From: Firmicutes bacterium UBA5010 | Lineage (GTDB): Bacteria > Bacillota > Clostridia > Tissierellales > Sedimentibacteraceae | Direction: 5' to 3' | NCBI GenBank assembly: GCA_002396645.1 | Contig: DGYI01000014.1 | Span: forward strand, 93,284-140,013 | Length of the DNA: 46,730 nt | Shown here: piece by piece, positions 8,491 to 17,452 of the stretch | Layout of the letters: the number at the start of each line of letters is the position of its first letter | How positions within the stretch are numbered: the first letter of the stretch is position 1 | The notes under the pieces: model-generated | The model's database searches: none | What the model was told of the DNA's origin: nothing | Seen by the model: the letters and a program-made list of their open reading frames with translations, nothing else | Program-made: the position numbers and the translations under genes

Positions 8491-9717
8491 ATGAAAAGAG
8501 TTGTTGTAACAGGATTAGGAGCTATAACTCCTATAGGAAATGATGTTGCCGGCTTTTGGCAAAGCCTGATATCCGGAAAATGCGGCATCGGTCCTATAAC
8601 TAAATTCGACGCTTCCGAATATAAGGTCAGCCTTGCTGCTGAGGTAAAGGACTTTGACGCATCCTTATATATGGATAAAAGTGAAATTAAAAAGAGCGAT
8701 TTATTTTCTCAATACGCTATAGCAGCAGCAAGTCAGGCAGTAGCTGACAGCGGCATACAAAATAACATATCCTCTGAAAGATTCGGAGTATATTTCGGCT
8801 CCGGTATAGGAGGAATAGAGACTTTCTCAAATGAGACTGAAAAGTTGCTCACTAAGGGAAACAGAAAAGTTTCACCGCATTTCATACCTATGATGATATC
8901 AAACATGGCGGCGGGAAATATAGCTATAAAATTCAACGCACAAGGTCCGTGCCTGCCTATTGTAACCGCTTGCGCAACAGGTACAAATGCAATAGGAGAG
9001 GCATTCAGAGCAATTAAGTTCGGTTATGCCGATGCTATAATAACAGGCGGCTCAGAGGCTTCGATATTGCCGATCGGAGTTGCCGGATTTGACAATATGC
9101 TCGCCTTACATAGCTCTGATAATCCAAAAGAAGCATCTATACCATTTGACAAAAGACGCAGTGGCTTTGTTATGGGAGAAGGCGCAGGAGCCTTGATACT
9201 GGAAGAATATGAACATGCGGTGAAAAGAGGAGCCAAGATATATGCGGAAATTTGCGGATACGGATGCACCTGTGATGCACATCATATAACTGCTCCTAAT
9301 CCGGAAGCAATCGGTGCATCAAGAGCTATAATTGCTGCGATTGAGGAAGCTGATATGAAGGATGAAGAAAGCATTTATATAAATGCTCACGGAACAAGCA
9401 CTCCTTTAAATGACGTATCTGAAACAAAGGCTATCAAAAAAGCCTTGGGAGATAAGGCGTATAAATCGCTGGTAAGCTCTACAAAGTCAATGACGGGACA
9501 TATGCTGGGAGCTGCGGGAGCTGTTGAGGCAATAGCTTCGATATTGGCTGTAAAAGAAGGGATTATCCCCCCAACTATAGGACTTTATGAACAGGACCCT
9601 GAATGTGATTTAGATTATGTTGCCAATACTGCAAGAGAAAAAAAGGTTAATTTGGCACTGTCTGTATCATTAGGATTCGGAGGCCATAATGCTTGTGTTG
9701 CATTTACAAGAATATAG
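8491..9717 (+). CDS. fabF: 3-oxoacyl-ACP synthase II
   Basis: The elongating condensing enzyme. The 408-residue thiolase-fold protein shows Cys161 in TACATGTNA, His300 in NAHGTSTPLND, Lys332 and His337 in the KSMTGHMLG segment, and a C-terminal GFGGHN glycine loop. It follows fabG by 36 bases with a good GGAGG. Only one condensing enzyme of this class is present, with no FabB/FabA or FabM in the window, so where unsaturated fatty acids come from is not shown here. Confidence 0.97.
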   Translation: MKRVVVTGLGAITPIGNDVAGFWQSLISGKCGIGPITKFDASEYKVSLAAEVKDFDASLYMDKSEIKKSDLFSQYAIAAASQAVADSGIQNNISSERFGVYFGSGIGGIETFSNETEKLLTKGNRKVSPHFIPMMISNMAAGNIAIKFNAQGPCLPIVTACATGTNAIGEAFRAIKFGYADAIITGGSEASILPIGVAGFDNMLALHSSDNPKEASIPFDKRRSGFVMGEGAGALILEEYEHAVKRGAKIYAEICGYGCTCDAHHITAPNPEAIGASRAIIAAIEEADMKDEESIYINAHGTSTPLNDVSETKAIKKALGDKAYKSLVSSTKSMTGHMLGAAGAVEAIASILAVKEGIIPPTIGLYEQDPECDLDYVANTAREKKVNLALSVSLGFGGHNACVAFTRI

Positions 9718-9774
9718 GCGTTTTAAAAGAGCGTGGAGCCGGCGGGAAAAACATTTCACGCATAGGAGGGTGAT

Positions 9775-10194
9775 ATGAACAAGGAAGAAATTAAAAATAT
9801 AATTCCTCACAGAGATTCAATGCTTCTTTTGGATGAAGTAAGAATCAATGAGGAAGGCAAGGCGATCGGACTGAAAAATATAATAGGTGATGAATGGTTT
9901 TTAGACGGACATTTTCCGGGAAACCCTGTTGTTCCGGGAGTTATATTATGCGAAATATTGGCACAGTCAACATGCATCCTGCTGCCAAGAGAAGAATTAA
10001 ATAAGTGTATACCGTATTTTACAGGCTTAGATAAGGTGCGATTCAAATCACCAGTAAGACCGGGAGATGTTTTTATAACAGAATGCGAAATTATAAAACA
10101 AAAACATCCTTTTGTATTTGCAAAAGGCAAAGGATATGTAAACAACAAGCTTTGCATAAGCGCGGAATTTTCATTTGCAATAATAGATAATTAA
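9775..10194 (+). CDS. fabZ: 3-hydroxyacyl-ACP dehydratase
   Basis: Removes water from 3-hydroxyacyl-ACP to give the enoyl-ACP used by FabK. The 139-residue hot-dog fold protein has HRDSMLLLD near the N-terminus and the active-site segment GHFPGNPVVPG with catalytic His46 and the partner Glu60. It is the last gene of the operon; the acetyl-CoA carboxylase genes that often follow in Firmicutes are absent. A strong AGGAGGGTGAT precedes it, and a 14-bp terminator stem follows. Confidence 0.96.
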   Translation: MNKEEIKNIIPHRDSMLLLDEVRINEEGKAIGLKNIIGDEWFLDGHFPGNPVVPGVILCEILAQSTCILLPREELNKCIPYFTGLDKVRFKSPVRPGDVFITECEIIKQKHPFVFAKGKGYVNNKLCISAEFSFAIIDN

Positions 10195-10240
10195 TAATAT
10201 AAAGCTGATAACTTACTAAAGATTAAAAAAACATTGCTAA

Positions 10241-10300
10241 AAAGGATACAAGGGACATCTCCCGGGAATAATATATTCTCCCCTTGTATCCTTTTTTTAT
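10241..10300 (+). terminator. Rho-independent terminator of the fab operon
   Basis: AAAGGATACAAGGG (10241-10254) and CCCTTGTATCCTTT (10281-10294) form a perfect 14-bp stem around a 26-base loop, followed by a T-rich tract. It ends the operon begun at fabT. Confidence 0.9.
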
Positions 10301-10364
10301 TTTTGACATTTTTCAGATTAAAATATCAGGCTATAAAAGTATATTGCATATTTATTTAAGCAAA

Positions 10365-10967
10365 TCAAAACTTATCCTTTATTTGAATCATATCCTCTGT
10401 AAATTGGTTTCCACAGCGAGCCAATTCTCCCAAAACACGTCTGATTCCATATTCATTTTTATACCAGTTATTTTTGTTAATTTCATAGCTTTCTATACAG
10501 CTAAGTAAAAATTTTGTGTTGGGAAAAGCAAGCTGATAATACATCAGACTTCGTCTTGCATGAAAGGTCTTGCAGATAAGTATTGCTTTATTTATTCTTA
10601 ACTCCTTATCATTTGCTATTTTAGCCGTAAACATAGCATTTTCTCTTGTAGTTCCCGATTTATCTTCCTTTATTATTGCATCTGCATCAACATTGTTTAA
10701 AATAAGAACATCCTCAAAAAATTCAGCTTCTGTCTGATAATCTTTATTATAGATATCTGATTTTGATTTAGGTCCGGGAAACTTGCCTGTTTTTACACTT
10801 ACACCGCCAGCTGCGAATATAATCGGAGCATAACCATCATTCCAAAAATTTGCAGCTTTTTCTGCCAATTCGGGATGAGAGCCGCCGAGAATCATAATTG
10901 CATCACATTTTTCAGGTTTATGCTCTACAAAGATAAAATTAGTTATTTCCTTAATTGTATCATACAT
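10365..10967 (-). CDS. YdcF/ElyC family protein (DUF218)
   Basis: A 200-residue DUF218 protein. The family signature is seen as the N-terminal AIMILGGSHPELAEKAANFW, the central GTTRENA and the ILICKTFHARRSLMYY segment. Family members include ElyC and SanA (envelope roles in enterobacteria) and soluble YdcF, which binds S-adenosylmethionine; the biochemical role is not settled. This version lacks the N-terminal membrane anchor of SanA/ElyC and should be cytoplasmic. It lies 40 bases after the DeoR gene on the same strand, so the two are probably co-transcribed. Confidence 0.85.
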   Translation of the reverse strand: MYDTIKEITNFIFVEHKPEKCDAIMILGGSHPELAEKAANFWNDGYAPIIFAAGGVSVKTGKFPGPKSKSDIYNKDYQTEAEFFEDVLILNNVDADAIIKEDKSGTTRENAMFTAKIANDKELRINKAILICKTFHARRSLMYYQLAFPNTKFLLSCIESYEINKNNWYKNEYGIRRVLGELARCGNQFTEDMIQIKDKF

Positions 10968-11007
10968 ATCTTTACCTTTACCTCCAATTATTTATTTGAA
11001 CAAAATA

Positions 11008-11787
11008 TTACTGTTCATCCACAACAATAACATTTACACCCTTTTCTTCAATTTTCATCAACTCATCTTCTACGGCATCCCAATCAGTTATCAGTGTGTC
11101 GAAACAGTCAGCATCACATACTTTTATAAAAGCTTTTACTCCTATTTTTTGATTAGGAAGCATTAATATTTTTTGTCTTGAATTTTGAATAACAGTTCTT
11201 TGAAAGCAGGCTGTTTCATCAGTTCCGTTAGAAAATCCGAATTCTGCATCAATCCCTGCACCGGTTATAAAGCAAATATCAAAGTGCATATTTTTAACAA
11301 AAGCAACAGCAAAGCTGTCAACCAAGGATGTTGTTCCGTGCATTCTCATTTTGCCGCCTGTAATATAAACAGTTACATTATCCCAATATTTAAGCTCATC
11401 TGCCAGAGTTGCAGAATTAACAACTAAAATATATTTAAAATTTTTCGGCAAATGTTTAAGCATTATAAACCCCAGCGAGCCGCTGGTTATATATACGACG
11501 TCATTTTCCTTAATCATTGATGCCGCTTTTTTTGCTATAGCATCATAATTATTGTAAACATCCATGTCTTTCATATCTCTGTGCCGAGGGGGCAAGGTGT
11601 TGACTTGCGAAACCTGTATAGCTCCGCCGTAAGTTCTTTTCAATAAACCTTTTTCCTCAAGCATCCGCAAATCTCTTCTGGCTGATTCTACAGATACATC
11701 AAATTTTTCCTGGATATCTCCTATAGATATTCTTCCGTTAATTTTTATTATGTTTAATATCTCTTGGTGCCTTTCTTCAATAAACAT
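11008..11787 (-). CDS. DeoR-family transcriptional regulator
   Basis: A 259-residue regulator with a DeoR N-terminal helix-turn-helix (about residues 3-57; RISIGDIQEKFDVSVESARR is the recognition region) and a C-terminal DeoRC sugar-phosphate sensing domain (about 75-235). Family members usually respond to phosphorylated sugars or nucleosides and control adjacent metabolic genes. The only co-directional neighbour is the ydcF-like gene; a divergent HAD phosphatase remnant starts about 230 bases upstream. The now-broken HAD gene could have been the original target; this is inference. Confidence 0.88.
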   Translation of the reverse strand: MFIEERHQEILNIIKINGRISIGDIQEKFDVSVESARRDLRMLEEKGLLKRTYGGAIQVSQVNTLPPRHRDMKDMDVYNNYDAIAKKAASMIKENDVVYITSGSLGFIMLKHLPKNFKYILVVNSATLADELKYWDNVTVYITGGKMRMHGTTSLVDSFAVAFVKNMHFDICFITGAGIDAEFGFSNGTDETACFQRTVIQNSRQKILMLPNQKIGVKAFIKVCDADCFDTLITDWDAVEDELMKIEEKGVNVIVVDEQ

Positions 11788-12014
11788 TAAATCATCTCCT
11801 AATATGAATTTAAAAAGAAAAATTATATATTCAAACTTTGCTTATAATGATATTATATTACAGATTTTAAGAAAGTCAACAATAAAAATCAATAAACAGT
11901 AATAATAGTTATAAAACAGCAATAAATATATTATAATAAAAATCATATTATGCAATTGAAATGCTTTGTAAATTGTATTATTATAATTATATATAGATAA
12001 AAGCGGAGGGAAAG

Positions 12015-12436
12015 ATGAAATATAAGGCGATATTTTTTGACAGAGATAATACTATGACTACAGCAAATCCCGAAAAAGTTAAATGGCGTAATGAAATAAT
12101 AAAAAGCTGGTCAGGCAAAGATTATGATGTGGATTATAACAAAATGATGGAGTTATTTGATAGAGCGGGATATCCTAAAACCGGATTAAAAAGCGTAGAA
12201 GAGGAAATAATATTCTTTAAAAAATATTATGAAGAGCTTTTAAAAGAACATGGAATAAAAGACAATTTGGAAGAAAGAGCCTTAGCTTTACACAACGAGC
12301 TTTGGTGCAACAGCAATATTTTATTTGATGAAACAATAGAAGTGATGGAATATTTTAAATCAAGAGGCTACAAAATGAGTGGGATATAAGCTCCCTCAAA
12401 GAAATAATAGATTACATAGAAAAAGAAAATAATTAA
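12015..12436 (+). pseudogene. HAD-family hydrolase, internally deleted
   Basis: The reading frame gives 124 residues starting with the HAD motif I FFDRDNT (nucleophile Asp and Asp+2) and an intact cap region, but stops at 12389 just where motif II should appear. Directly after, in another frame (12380-12436), come codons for WDISSLKEIIDYIEKENN and a stop, which looks like the normal C-terminal tail of such enzymes. The central core with motifs II-IV (about 100 residues) is missing, so this is best read as an internal deletion with frameshift. SD GGAGG is intact. A catalytic HAD product is not expected. Confidence 0.7.
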
Positions 12437-12456
12437 AAAGGTGGTGATTATAATTT

Positions 12457-12903
12457 ATGGAAAGATTGTTGTACCCTATAAGTGAAAAAACCTTTAGAGA
12501 AAATGTCAGAATACGCTTTGATAATATAAATGAGGGATTTAATAGCTTTAACCACGAGCTGATAGAGGGTAAAAATGAAGCCGAGCTGATAGAATATATA
12601 ATAAACTCATACGACGAAAATGGCTTTGACAATTTCTATATAGATTTATATTTTAACAGAATAGATAAGAGCAATGAGACTCAATTTATTGACATGCTCT
12701 GTGAAGAGGACAAAATCACATATGAGAATATTAAAAAAGAATATGATGACAGCACAGTTTATTATAAAATAGACAAAAGCTTAATTCCATTCATAACAAG
12801 ACTAAATACAAGAGAGATATTATTTACAACAATATATTTGACAAAGACCAATAAAACAATATGGGGCAACTATGAGATGAAATTCCCGATATTTTATGAA
12901 TGA
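12457..12903 (+). CDS. Hypothetical protein, 148 residues
   Basis: I do not recognise this family. The protein is soluble, acidic, rich in Asn, Asp, Ile and Tyr, with no membrane segment, signal peptide or metal-binding cluster. The N-terminal part looks helical with charged repeats (ELIEGKNEAELIEYI); the C-terminal part looks beta-rich and ends NYEMKFPIFYE. The ribosome site GGTGGTGAT is good, codon use matches the surroundings, and a strong terminator follows the stop at once, so the gene is probably real. It lies 20 bases after the HAD remnant and may have shared its transcript. Confidence 0.6.
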   Translation: MERLLYPISEKTFRENVRIRFDNINEGFNSFNHELIEGKNEAELIEYIINSYDENGFDNFYIDLYFNRIDKSNETQFIDMLCEEDKITYENIKKEYDDSTVYYKIDKSLIPFITRLNTREILFTTIYLTKTNKTIWGNYEMKFPIFYE

Positions 12904-12905
12904 TG

Positions 12906-12958
12906 AAAAAAACAGAGCTATCTAGCATTAAAAATAAGCATAAAGGCTCTGTTTTTTT
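12906..12958 (+). terminator. Rho-independent terminator
   Basis: AAAAAAACAGAGC (12906-12918) and GCTCTGTTTTTTT (12946-12958) form a perfect 13-bp A/T-flanked stem with a 27-base loop, directly after the hypothetical gene. Confidence 0.85.
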
Positions 12959-13198
12959 ATATAATAAAGCTATACAAAGAGGCAAGAATCTAAACATAAT
13001 TAAATTGCAATATATGGAATAATAATTAAAAAATGAGAATAATTAACTTGAATTATGTCGAAACATAATATAGAATATGGGAATAACACATAAGCTATAT
13101 GGAAGGCAATTAAGTAACATTAAGAAAAAGAGTGAAAGATAAAAAGTTATAGCTTACCTTTATCAACCTAAATATATTATATAAGAAGGTGAAGAAAT
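12959..13198. other. Intergenic region before the SLH gene
   Basis: No gene is seen. It contains a perfect small hairpin, ATTATGT (13052-13058) with ACATAAT (13063-13069) and a CGAA tetraloop. A distant inverted pair, TAAGCTATA (13091-13099) and TATAGCTTA (13148-13156), is also present. No clear -35/-10 pair was found. These may be elements of the SLH gene's leader. Confidence 0.35.
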
Positions 13199-14761
13199 AT
13201 GAAAAAAATATTATCCATAACTTTAATATTTGTAATGATTTTGTCTGTTTTTAATATTGGTCATGCAGACAATACAAAATTAACCGATATAGAAAATCAT
13301 TGGGCTAAAAGCGATATAGAACAGCTCATAAACTTAGGAATAGTTGACGGTTATCTTGATGGAACATTTAAACCGGATGACACATTAAAGTTTGAAGAAT
13401 TTATAAAAATGCTTGTAACTGCGACTGAAAAAGAGGAAATCAAGCTTGCAGAAGGAGAAAAGTGGTACAAGCCATATATTGATATTGCATTAGAAAATAA
13501 CTATATCATAAAAGATATGGATAAGCTTATAGGTACTAATGTAGACAGAAAAACAATGGCAGAGATTATATATAACCTTATAGCTTCGACGGATGGAATG
13601 ATAAAGCTTTCTGAAAAAGAGATAAAATTTGTTGCAAGTAATTTTTCCGATTTAAAAATAACAGATGAAAAGGTACTTCATATAGCATCTATGGGTATAA
13701 TAAATGGATATCCGGATAAGACATTTAAGCCAAATGATAATCTAAAGCGTTCTGAAGCAACAACAGTGATTTTGAGAATATTGGATGAGAGCAAAAGAAC
13801 CCCTATGGAGATTATATTGCCAAAAGAGCTGTCTGATTTCTCGGAGCCGGACTTGGATTATTTATATAATTATTTGACGTTAGAAGGAATAACAGCTAAA
13901 GAAGATTATAAGCTTTTGAAAAATAAAAAATATCAGATAATGGATAAGATACCAATAAGTACGCTTAAACCACCAATAGAAATGTGTAAGCAAATTACAG
14001 ATAATAATACAAATTTTATTGAGCTTTTAGTAAACAGAGATTACAGAACAATTAATGAGCCCAGAACACTGTTGTTTTATAGCAATGGCTACTATCAAAA
14101 GAGCTCGGAAAAGTATGTTGATTATGAAGGCATCTGGAAAAATAAGTATACCAAGCAAAAGAGTTTAAGCTATAAGGATTGGCTGCTATACTATATGAAT
14201 GGAGTACATGAATATTGCGGAGATGAGTATTATTATTTGAAAAGCGATTTTTTAGATTTTGAAGAATACACCGATAAGAAAAATGAAAAAGAAAAATGGA
14301 TTAAATTTGCTGATGCAAGTGATTTGTGGTTTGAAAATTTTCAGGATAAATTTATAAACGATACAATAAATAATGAGGTAATTGTAACCGGCAAGTTTTA
14401 TACAGCAGAGGATTTATATGTTTCGGCAGACAGCAACGTTGCTACAAGAGGAATACTAAGATTTAAGTTTGAAAATCATAACAATCCGTCAAATATTAAA
14501 GAAGAGCTTAATCTGGTAATGAAAAAAGTAACCTCTGACGGTATGAAACTATCTCAAGATAAAGTATCTGAAGATGCAAGAGACATATATCTTGATTATT
14601 CGGAAATAGGAGATATAAAGGTTGGTCAATGGTATGAAATAGGCATGGATGTAGTTGTTAGGAGTTGGGGTAAAGCTAAAGGAATTGATAAAATTCTTGG
14701 AGGTTCCAGCAATGTTTCTTTTGGATATATATATCCTATATACATAAAGGAATTGAAATAG
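13199..14761 (+). CDS. SLH-domain surface protein with unknown C-terminal region
   Basis: A 520-residue exported protein. An N-terminal signal peptide (residues 1-23, cleavage near GHA-DN) is followed by three S-layer homology modules at about 25-85, 86-140 and 150-200. The ENHWAKSDIEQLINLGIVDG and GIINGYPDKTFKPNDNLKRS segments are typical; SLH modules hold proteins to pyruvylated secondary cell wall polymers. Residues about 205-520 match nothing I recognise and contain many Asp, Lys and Tyr, including a late GQWYEIGMDVVVRSW stretch that resembles a small beta domain. A tRNA-like or protease function cannot be claimed. The ribosome site AAGGTGAAG is clear. Confidence 0.85.
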   Translation: MKKILSITLIFVMILSVFNIGHADNTKLTDIENHWAKSDIEQLINLGIVDGYLDGTFKPDDTLKFEEFIKMLVTATEKEEIKLAEGEKWYKPYIDIALENNYIIKDMDKLIGTNVDRKTMAEIIYNLIASTDGMIKLSEKEIKFVASNFSDLKITDEKVLHIASMGIINGYPDKTFKPNDNLKRSEATTVILRILDESKRTPMEIILPKELSDFSEPDLDYLYNYLTLEGITAKEDYKLLKNKKYQIMDKIPISTLKPPIEMCKQITDNNTNFIELLVNRDYRTINEPRTLLFYSNGYYQKSSEKYVDYEGIWKNKYTKQKSLSYKDWLLYYMNGVHEYCGDEYYYLKSDFLDFEEYTDKKNEKEKWIKFADASDLWFENFQDKFINDTINNEVIVTGKFYTAEDLYVSADSNVATRGILRFKFENHNNPSNIKEELNLVMKKVTSDGMKLSQDKVSEDARDIYLDYSEIGDIKVGQWYEIGMDVVVRSWGKAKGIDKILGGSSNVSFGYIYPIYIKELK

Positions 14762-14847
14762 AGAAAGTAGATAAATGACTGATAATATTATGAAACAGTA
14801 AATAATTACTTAGATTATTTGCAAAAAAAAGAAAGAAGGCTTGAAAA

Positions 14848-15495
14848 ATGTATTGTAGAAAATGTGGAAAACAAATACACGATGACAGCATATCTTGTGA
14901 ATATTGCGGACATCAAATAGAAGAACTTAATGAATATATCATTAAAGAAAATGATCAGACAGTAGAAATACTATCTGCCGAAACAGTGAACGAGATAACA
15001 GAGAATATATCTAATGACTCTATGATATTGTCACAAAATGCTGATTGTAATAAATTTTCAATGAAATGGTTTGATTTTTTGGTTAAGTTTTGGCTTCCTG
15101 TATCATTAGTACTTGGTATAATCTTGGATACTGTTAATCTAATTAAAATGTTTGGACTGTATAGTGATATTTTTTCATTTTTCTCAGTTAAATTATACTT
15201 TATATTATTACTACTTTATATAATTCCTGTTAAGATACTTCATTTGCTCGCGTATATTAATCTAAGAAGCTATAAAAAAGCAGGATATAAAATGCTCTTA
15301 GCAATTATTATATTATACGGTATAAATAAGATGATGGGATATATATGTACTATTCCGTTTGCAATTGAGATTGGCTCGTTTGACATAATTCGTCAAGGAC
15401 TGTTTCAAAGTTTTATTTCATCCTTAATCTTCACACCTACAATATTCATGTTAAATTATATTTATTTTAATAAAAGAAAATCTATATTCAGATAA
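14848..15495 (+). CDS. Zinc-ribbon membrane protein
   Basis: A 215-residue protein beginning with a zinc ribbon (CRKCGKQIHDDSISCEYCG, residues 3-21), then an acidic linker to about residue 75, then four hydrophobic segments (about 83-105, 115-135, 150-170 and 190-210). Such zinc_ribbon_2/DUF4234-like proteins are common and uncharacterised in Firmicutes. The 15-base gap to the ribosome site AAAGAAGG is good. The gene lies 86 bases after the SLH gene on the same strand and ends before a bidirectional terminator. Function is unknown. Confidence 0.75.
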   Translation: MYCRKCGKQIHDDSISCEYCGHQIEELNEYIIKENDQTVEILSAETVNEITENISNDSMILSQNADCNKFSMKWFDFLVKFWLPVSLVLGIILDTVNLIKMFGLYSDIFSFFSVKLYFILLLLYIIPVKILHLLAYINLRSYKKAGYKMLLAIIILYGINKMMGYICTIPFAIEIGSFDIIRQGLFQSFISSLIFTPTIFMLNYIYFNKRKSIFR

Positions 15496-15552
15496 TTAAA
15501 AAGACAGTCAGTGTTGATAGTACTGACCATTAGTGAAATTCGCAATCCATAG

Positions 15553-15597
15553 CATATTAAAAGGGCTGTTGAGAATTCCTCACAGCCCTTTAATATG
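15553..15597. terminator. Bidirectional terminator between the zinc-ribbon gene and htpX
   Basis: CATATTAAAAGGGCTGT (15553-15569) pairs with ACAGCCCTTTAATATG (15582-15597), leaving one A bulged, around a 12-base loop. It lies between convergent genes and can serve both. Confidence 0.85.
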
Positions 15598-15605
15598 TTC
15601 TACAA

Positions 15606-16544
15606 TTAATACATATTTCTCAATATTTCAATTCTTTTTTCTATAGGCGGATGCGTTGAAAATAGCGGCATAACCCACTTTGAAGGATTAAATATATATA
15701 AACAAAGCATTTCCTCCCCGCCAAGACTTCCTACCTGCTCCTTAGAGTATTTAGGAGTATGGTTAGAAATTTTTGTTAAAGCGTTCGCCAAACCATCCGA
15801 GAATCCGCATATTCTTACAGCACTTGCATCTGCCATATATTCTCTTTTTCTTGATATAGCAAGGTTTATAAGCTTTGCTATCACTTTTATGAATATAGAA
15901 AGTACAAGCCCTGCCAATAGTATAATTGCAACAGCAGAACCGTTGTTTTTTGAATTACTGCTTTTTTTATTGAATGCTGCTCCTCTGTAGTTCATTCTAT
16001 ATACTATAGAACCGAGAATTATAGCTGCACTCATAAGATAAATAGATACTGTTGAAACTAAGATATCTCTGTTTGTTATATGAGACATTTCATGAGCTAT
16101 TACGCCCTCCATTTCAGGCTTATCAAGCAAATCCATAAGCCCTCTGGTCACTCCTATATAAGCATTTTTAAGAGACAGTCCTCCGGCAAATGCATTGGGA
16201 ACATCTGTAGGAATTATATATACCTTGGGAGTCTCTCTAAGACCCGCCGCAATTGCAAGACCTTCAACAAGATGCAAGACCTCGCGCTCTTTGGGATCAT
16301 TCATATTCACCTGATGCCATTTTGTGTTTGCACCTACAGCATTTTTTCCTGTTAAAATTTGAATAGGTAAAAGCACGAAGACTATAAAACAACCTATCAA
16401 AGCACCCAAAGCAATATTATCGTAATAATATCCTATTGTAAATGCCAGCAAAAAAATTACTATAATATAAAGTGCAATTAAAGCCACAGTTTTAATTTGA
16501 TTTTTTCTTACCTGTTCATAGGTAATAACAACATCTTTTGCCAT
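15606..16544 (-). CDS. htpX: HtpX-family M48 membrane metalloprotease
   Basis: A 312-residue membrane zinc protease that degrades damaged membrane proteins. Two N-terminal membrane helices (about 15-40 and 43-65) precede the zinc motif HEMSH at residues 151-155; two further hydrophobic segments are at about 163-185 and 205-228; the third zinc ligand is the Glu in REYMADASAV. It is the last gene of a leftward operon with lemA, an unknown gene and pspA. The lemA-htpX pairing is common in bacteria. Its presence with pspA suggests a membrane-stress role. Confidence 0.93.
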   Translation of the reverse strand: MAKDVVITYEQVRKNQIKTVALIALYIIVIFLLAFTIGYYYDNIALGALIGCFIVFVLLPIQILTGKNAVGANTKWHQVNMNDPKEREVLHLVEGLAIAAGLRETPKVYIIPTDVPNAFAGGLSLKNAYIGVTRGLMDLLDKPEMEGVIAHEMSHITNRDILVSTVSIYLMSAAIILGSIVYRMNYRGAAFNKKSSNSKNNGSAVAIILLAGLVLSIFIKVIAKLINLAISRKREYMADASAVRICGFSDGLANALTKISNHTPKYSKEQVGSLGGEEMLCLYIFNPSKWVMPLFSTHPPIEKRIEILRNMY

Positions 16545-16557
16545 AAATACCTCTATT

Positions 16558-17109
16558 TTATAATTGGCTTATTCTTAAATTATCTGAATATTCTCTTTCA
16601 ACATCGCTGATTTCATATGTTTCTTCTGCTCTAAAGCCAAACATAGATGCAAGTATTGATGTCGGGAATGACTGTATAGATGTATTGTACTCTGTAACAG
16701 TTTTGTTGTATCTTGTTCTTGCATAAGCAATCTTATCTTCAACATTTTTAATATCTTCCATAAGCTTTAAGAAAGATTGGTTGGATTTAAGCTCAGGATA
16801 ACTTTCCGACATTGCAAATAAAGACGGAACCATTTTCGAAACAGTATCGTTAGCCTTCATTGCTTCCCCTTTATTTGAAGAAAGCAGCTGTGCACGCAGG
16901 CTTACGATTTTTTCCAAAGTTTCACTTTCATATTTAGTCTGCATTTTTATAGTATCAACTAAATTAGTTAATACATTTGATTTAAGTTTTAATTGTACAT
17001 CAATTGATGACCATGCTTCTTTTATATAGTTTCTTTTTCTTACAAGTCCGTTATATAAGGATATAACAGCTACAATAAGAATAACTACAATTATTAAAGC
17101 TATCCACAT
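16558..17109 (-). CDS. lemA: LemA family protein
   Basis: A 183-residue LemA protein: one N-terminal membrane helix (about residues 1-20) with most of the short N-terminus outside, followed by long coiled-coil helices. Family marks are the NxLVxxRNxIxEAWSxIDVQLK-like region (seen here as NGLVRKRNYIKEAWSSIDVQ) and the final ARTRYN and FPTSILASMFGF segments. The biochemical function is unknown across the family. Only 13 bases separate it from htpX, and 13 from the upstream 109-residue gene. Confidence 0.93.
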   Translation of the reverse strand: MWIALIIVVILIVAVISLYNGLVRKRNYIKEAWSSIDVQLKLKSNVLTNLVDTIKMQTKYESETLEKIVSLRAQLLSSNKGEAMKANDTVSKMVPSLFAMSESYPELKSNQSFLKLMEDIKNVEDKIAYARTRYNKTVTEYNTSIQSFPTSILASMFGFRAEETYEISDVEREYSDNLRISQL

Positions 17110-17122
17110 ATTCTCTATTCTC

Positions 17123-17452
17123 CTATTCCATAATAAATTTTTCTATTTCCTTTTCATTGCTTAAAATGAAAGCCGCCATAGTGTTGGATATGCTTTCATC
17201 ATAGTGATTAAGCTTAGAATGAATAAACTTAGCCGTAAAAAAATCATCATCTACTTTAACATAGAAATTAGCTTCTTTTTTTAGCTTAGATTTATTATAT
17301 GTAAGCTTAACATCTGTTCCTTCAACTGTTCCCGTTTTTTCACCTTTTTTTATAGGCAAAGCACTGAGAAGCATATTTACTAATTCAAATGCTTTATCTC
17401 GCTCAATTGAAGTGATATAATCTGCTACATAAACATTCGACACTTTTATCAA
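17123..17452 (-). CDS. Hypothetical protein in the pspA-lemA-htpX operon
   Basis: A 109-residue soluble protein with no signal peptide, cysteine cluster or membrane helix; I do not recognise the family. The sequence alternates short helical and beta-like segments (KAFELVNMLLSALPIKKGEK and FYVKVDDDFFTAKFIHSKL). The start abuts the pspA stop without a gap and the stop is 13 bases before lemA, so it is embedded in the operon and almost certainly expressed. A role with the membrane-stress proteins is inferred from position only. Confidence 0.75.
   Translation of the reverse strand: MIKVSNVYVADYITSIERDKAFELVNMLLSALPIKKGEKTGTVEGTDVKLTYNKSKLKKEANFYVKVDDDFFTAKFIHSKLNHYDESISNTMAAFILSNEKEIEKFIME

Noticed and set aside
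9731..9761. Hairpin GCGTG/CACGC before fabZ as a fourth copy of the leader element
   Set aside because: Only GAGCC is shared with the other copies; the stem is five base pairs with a large loop, so it is not convincing.
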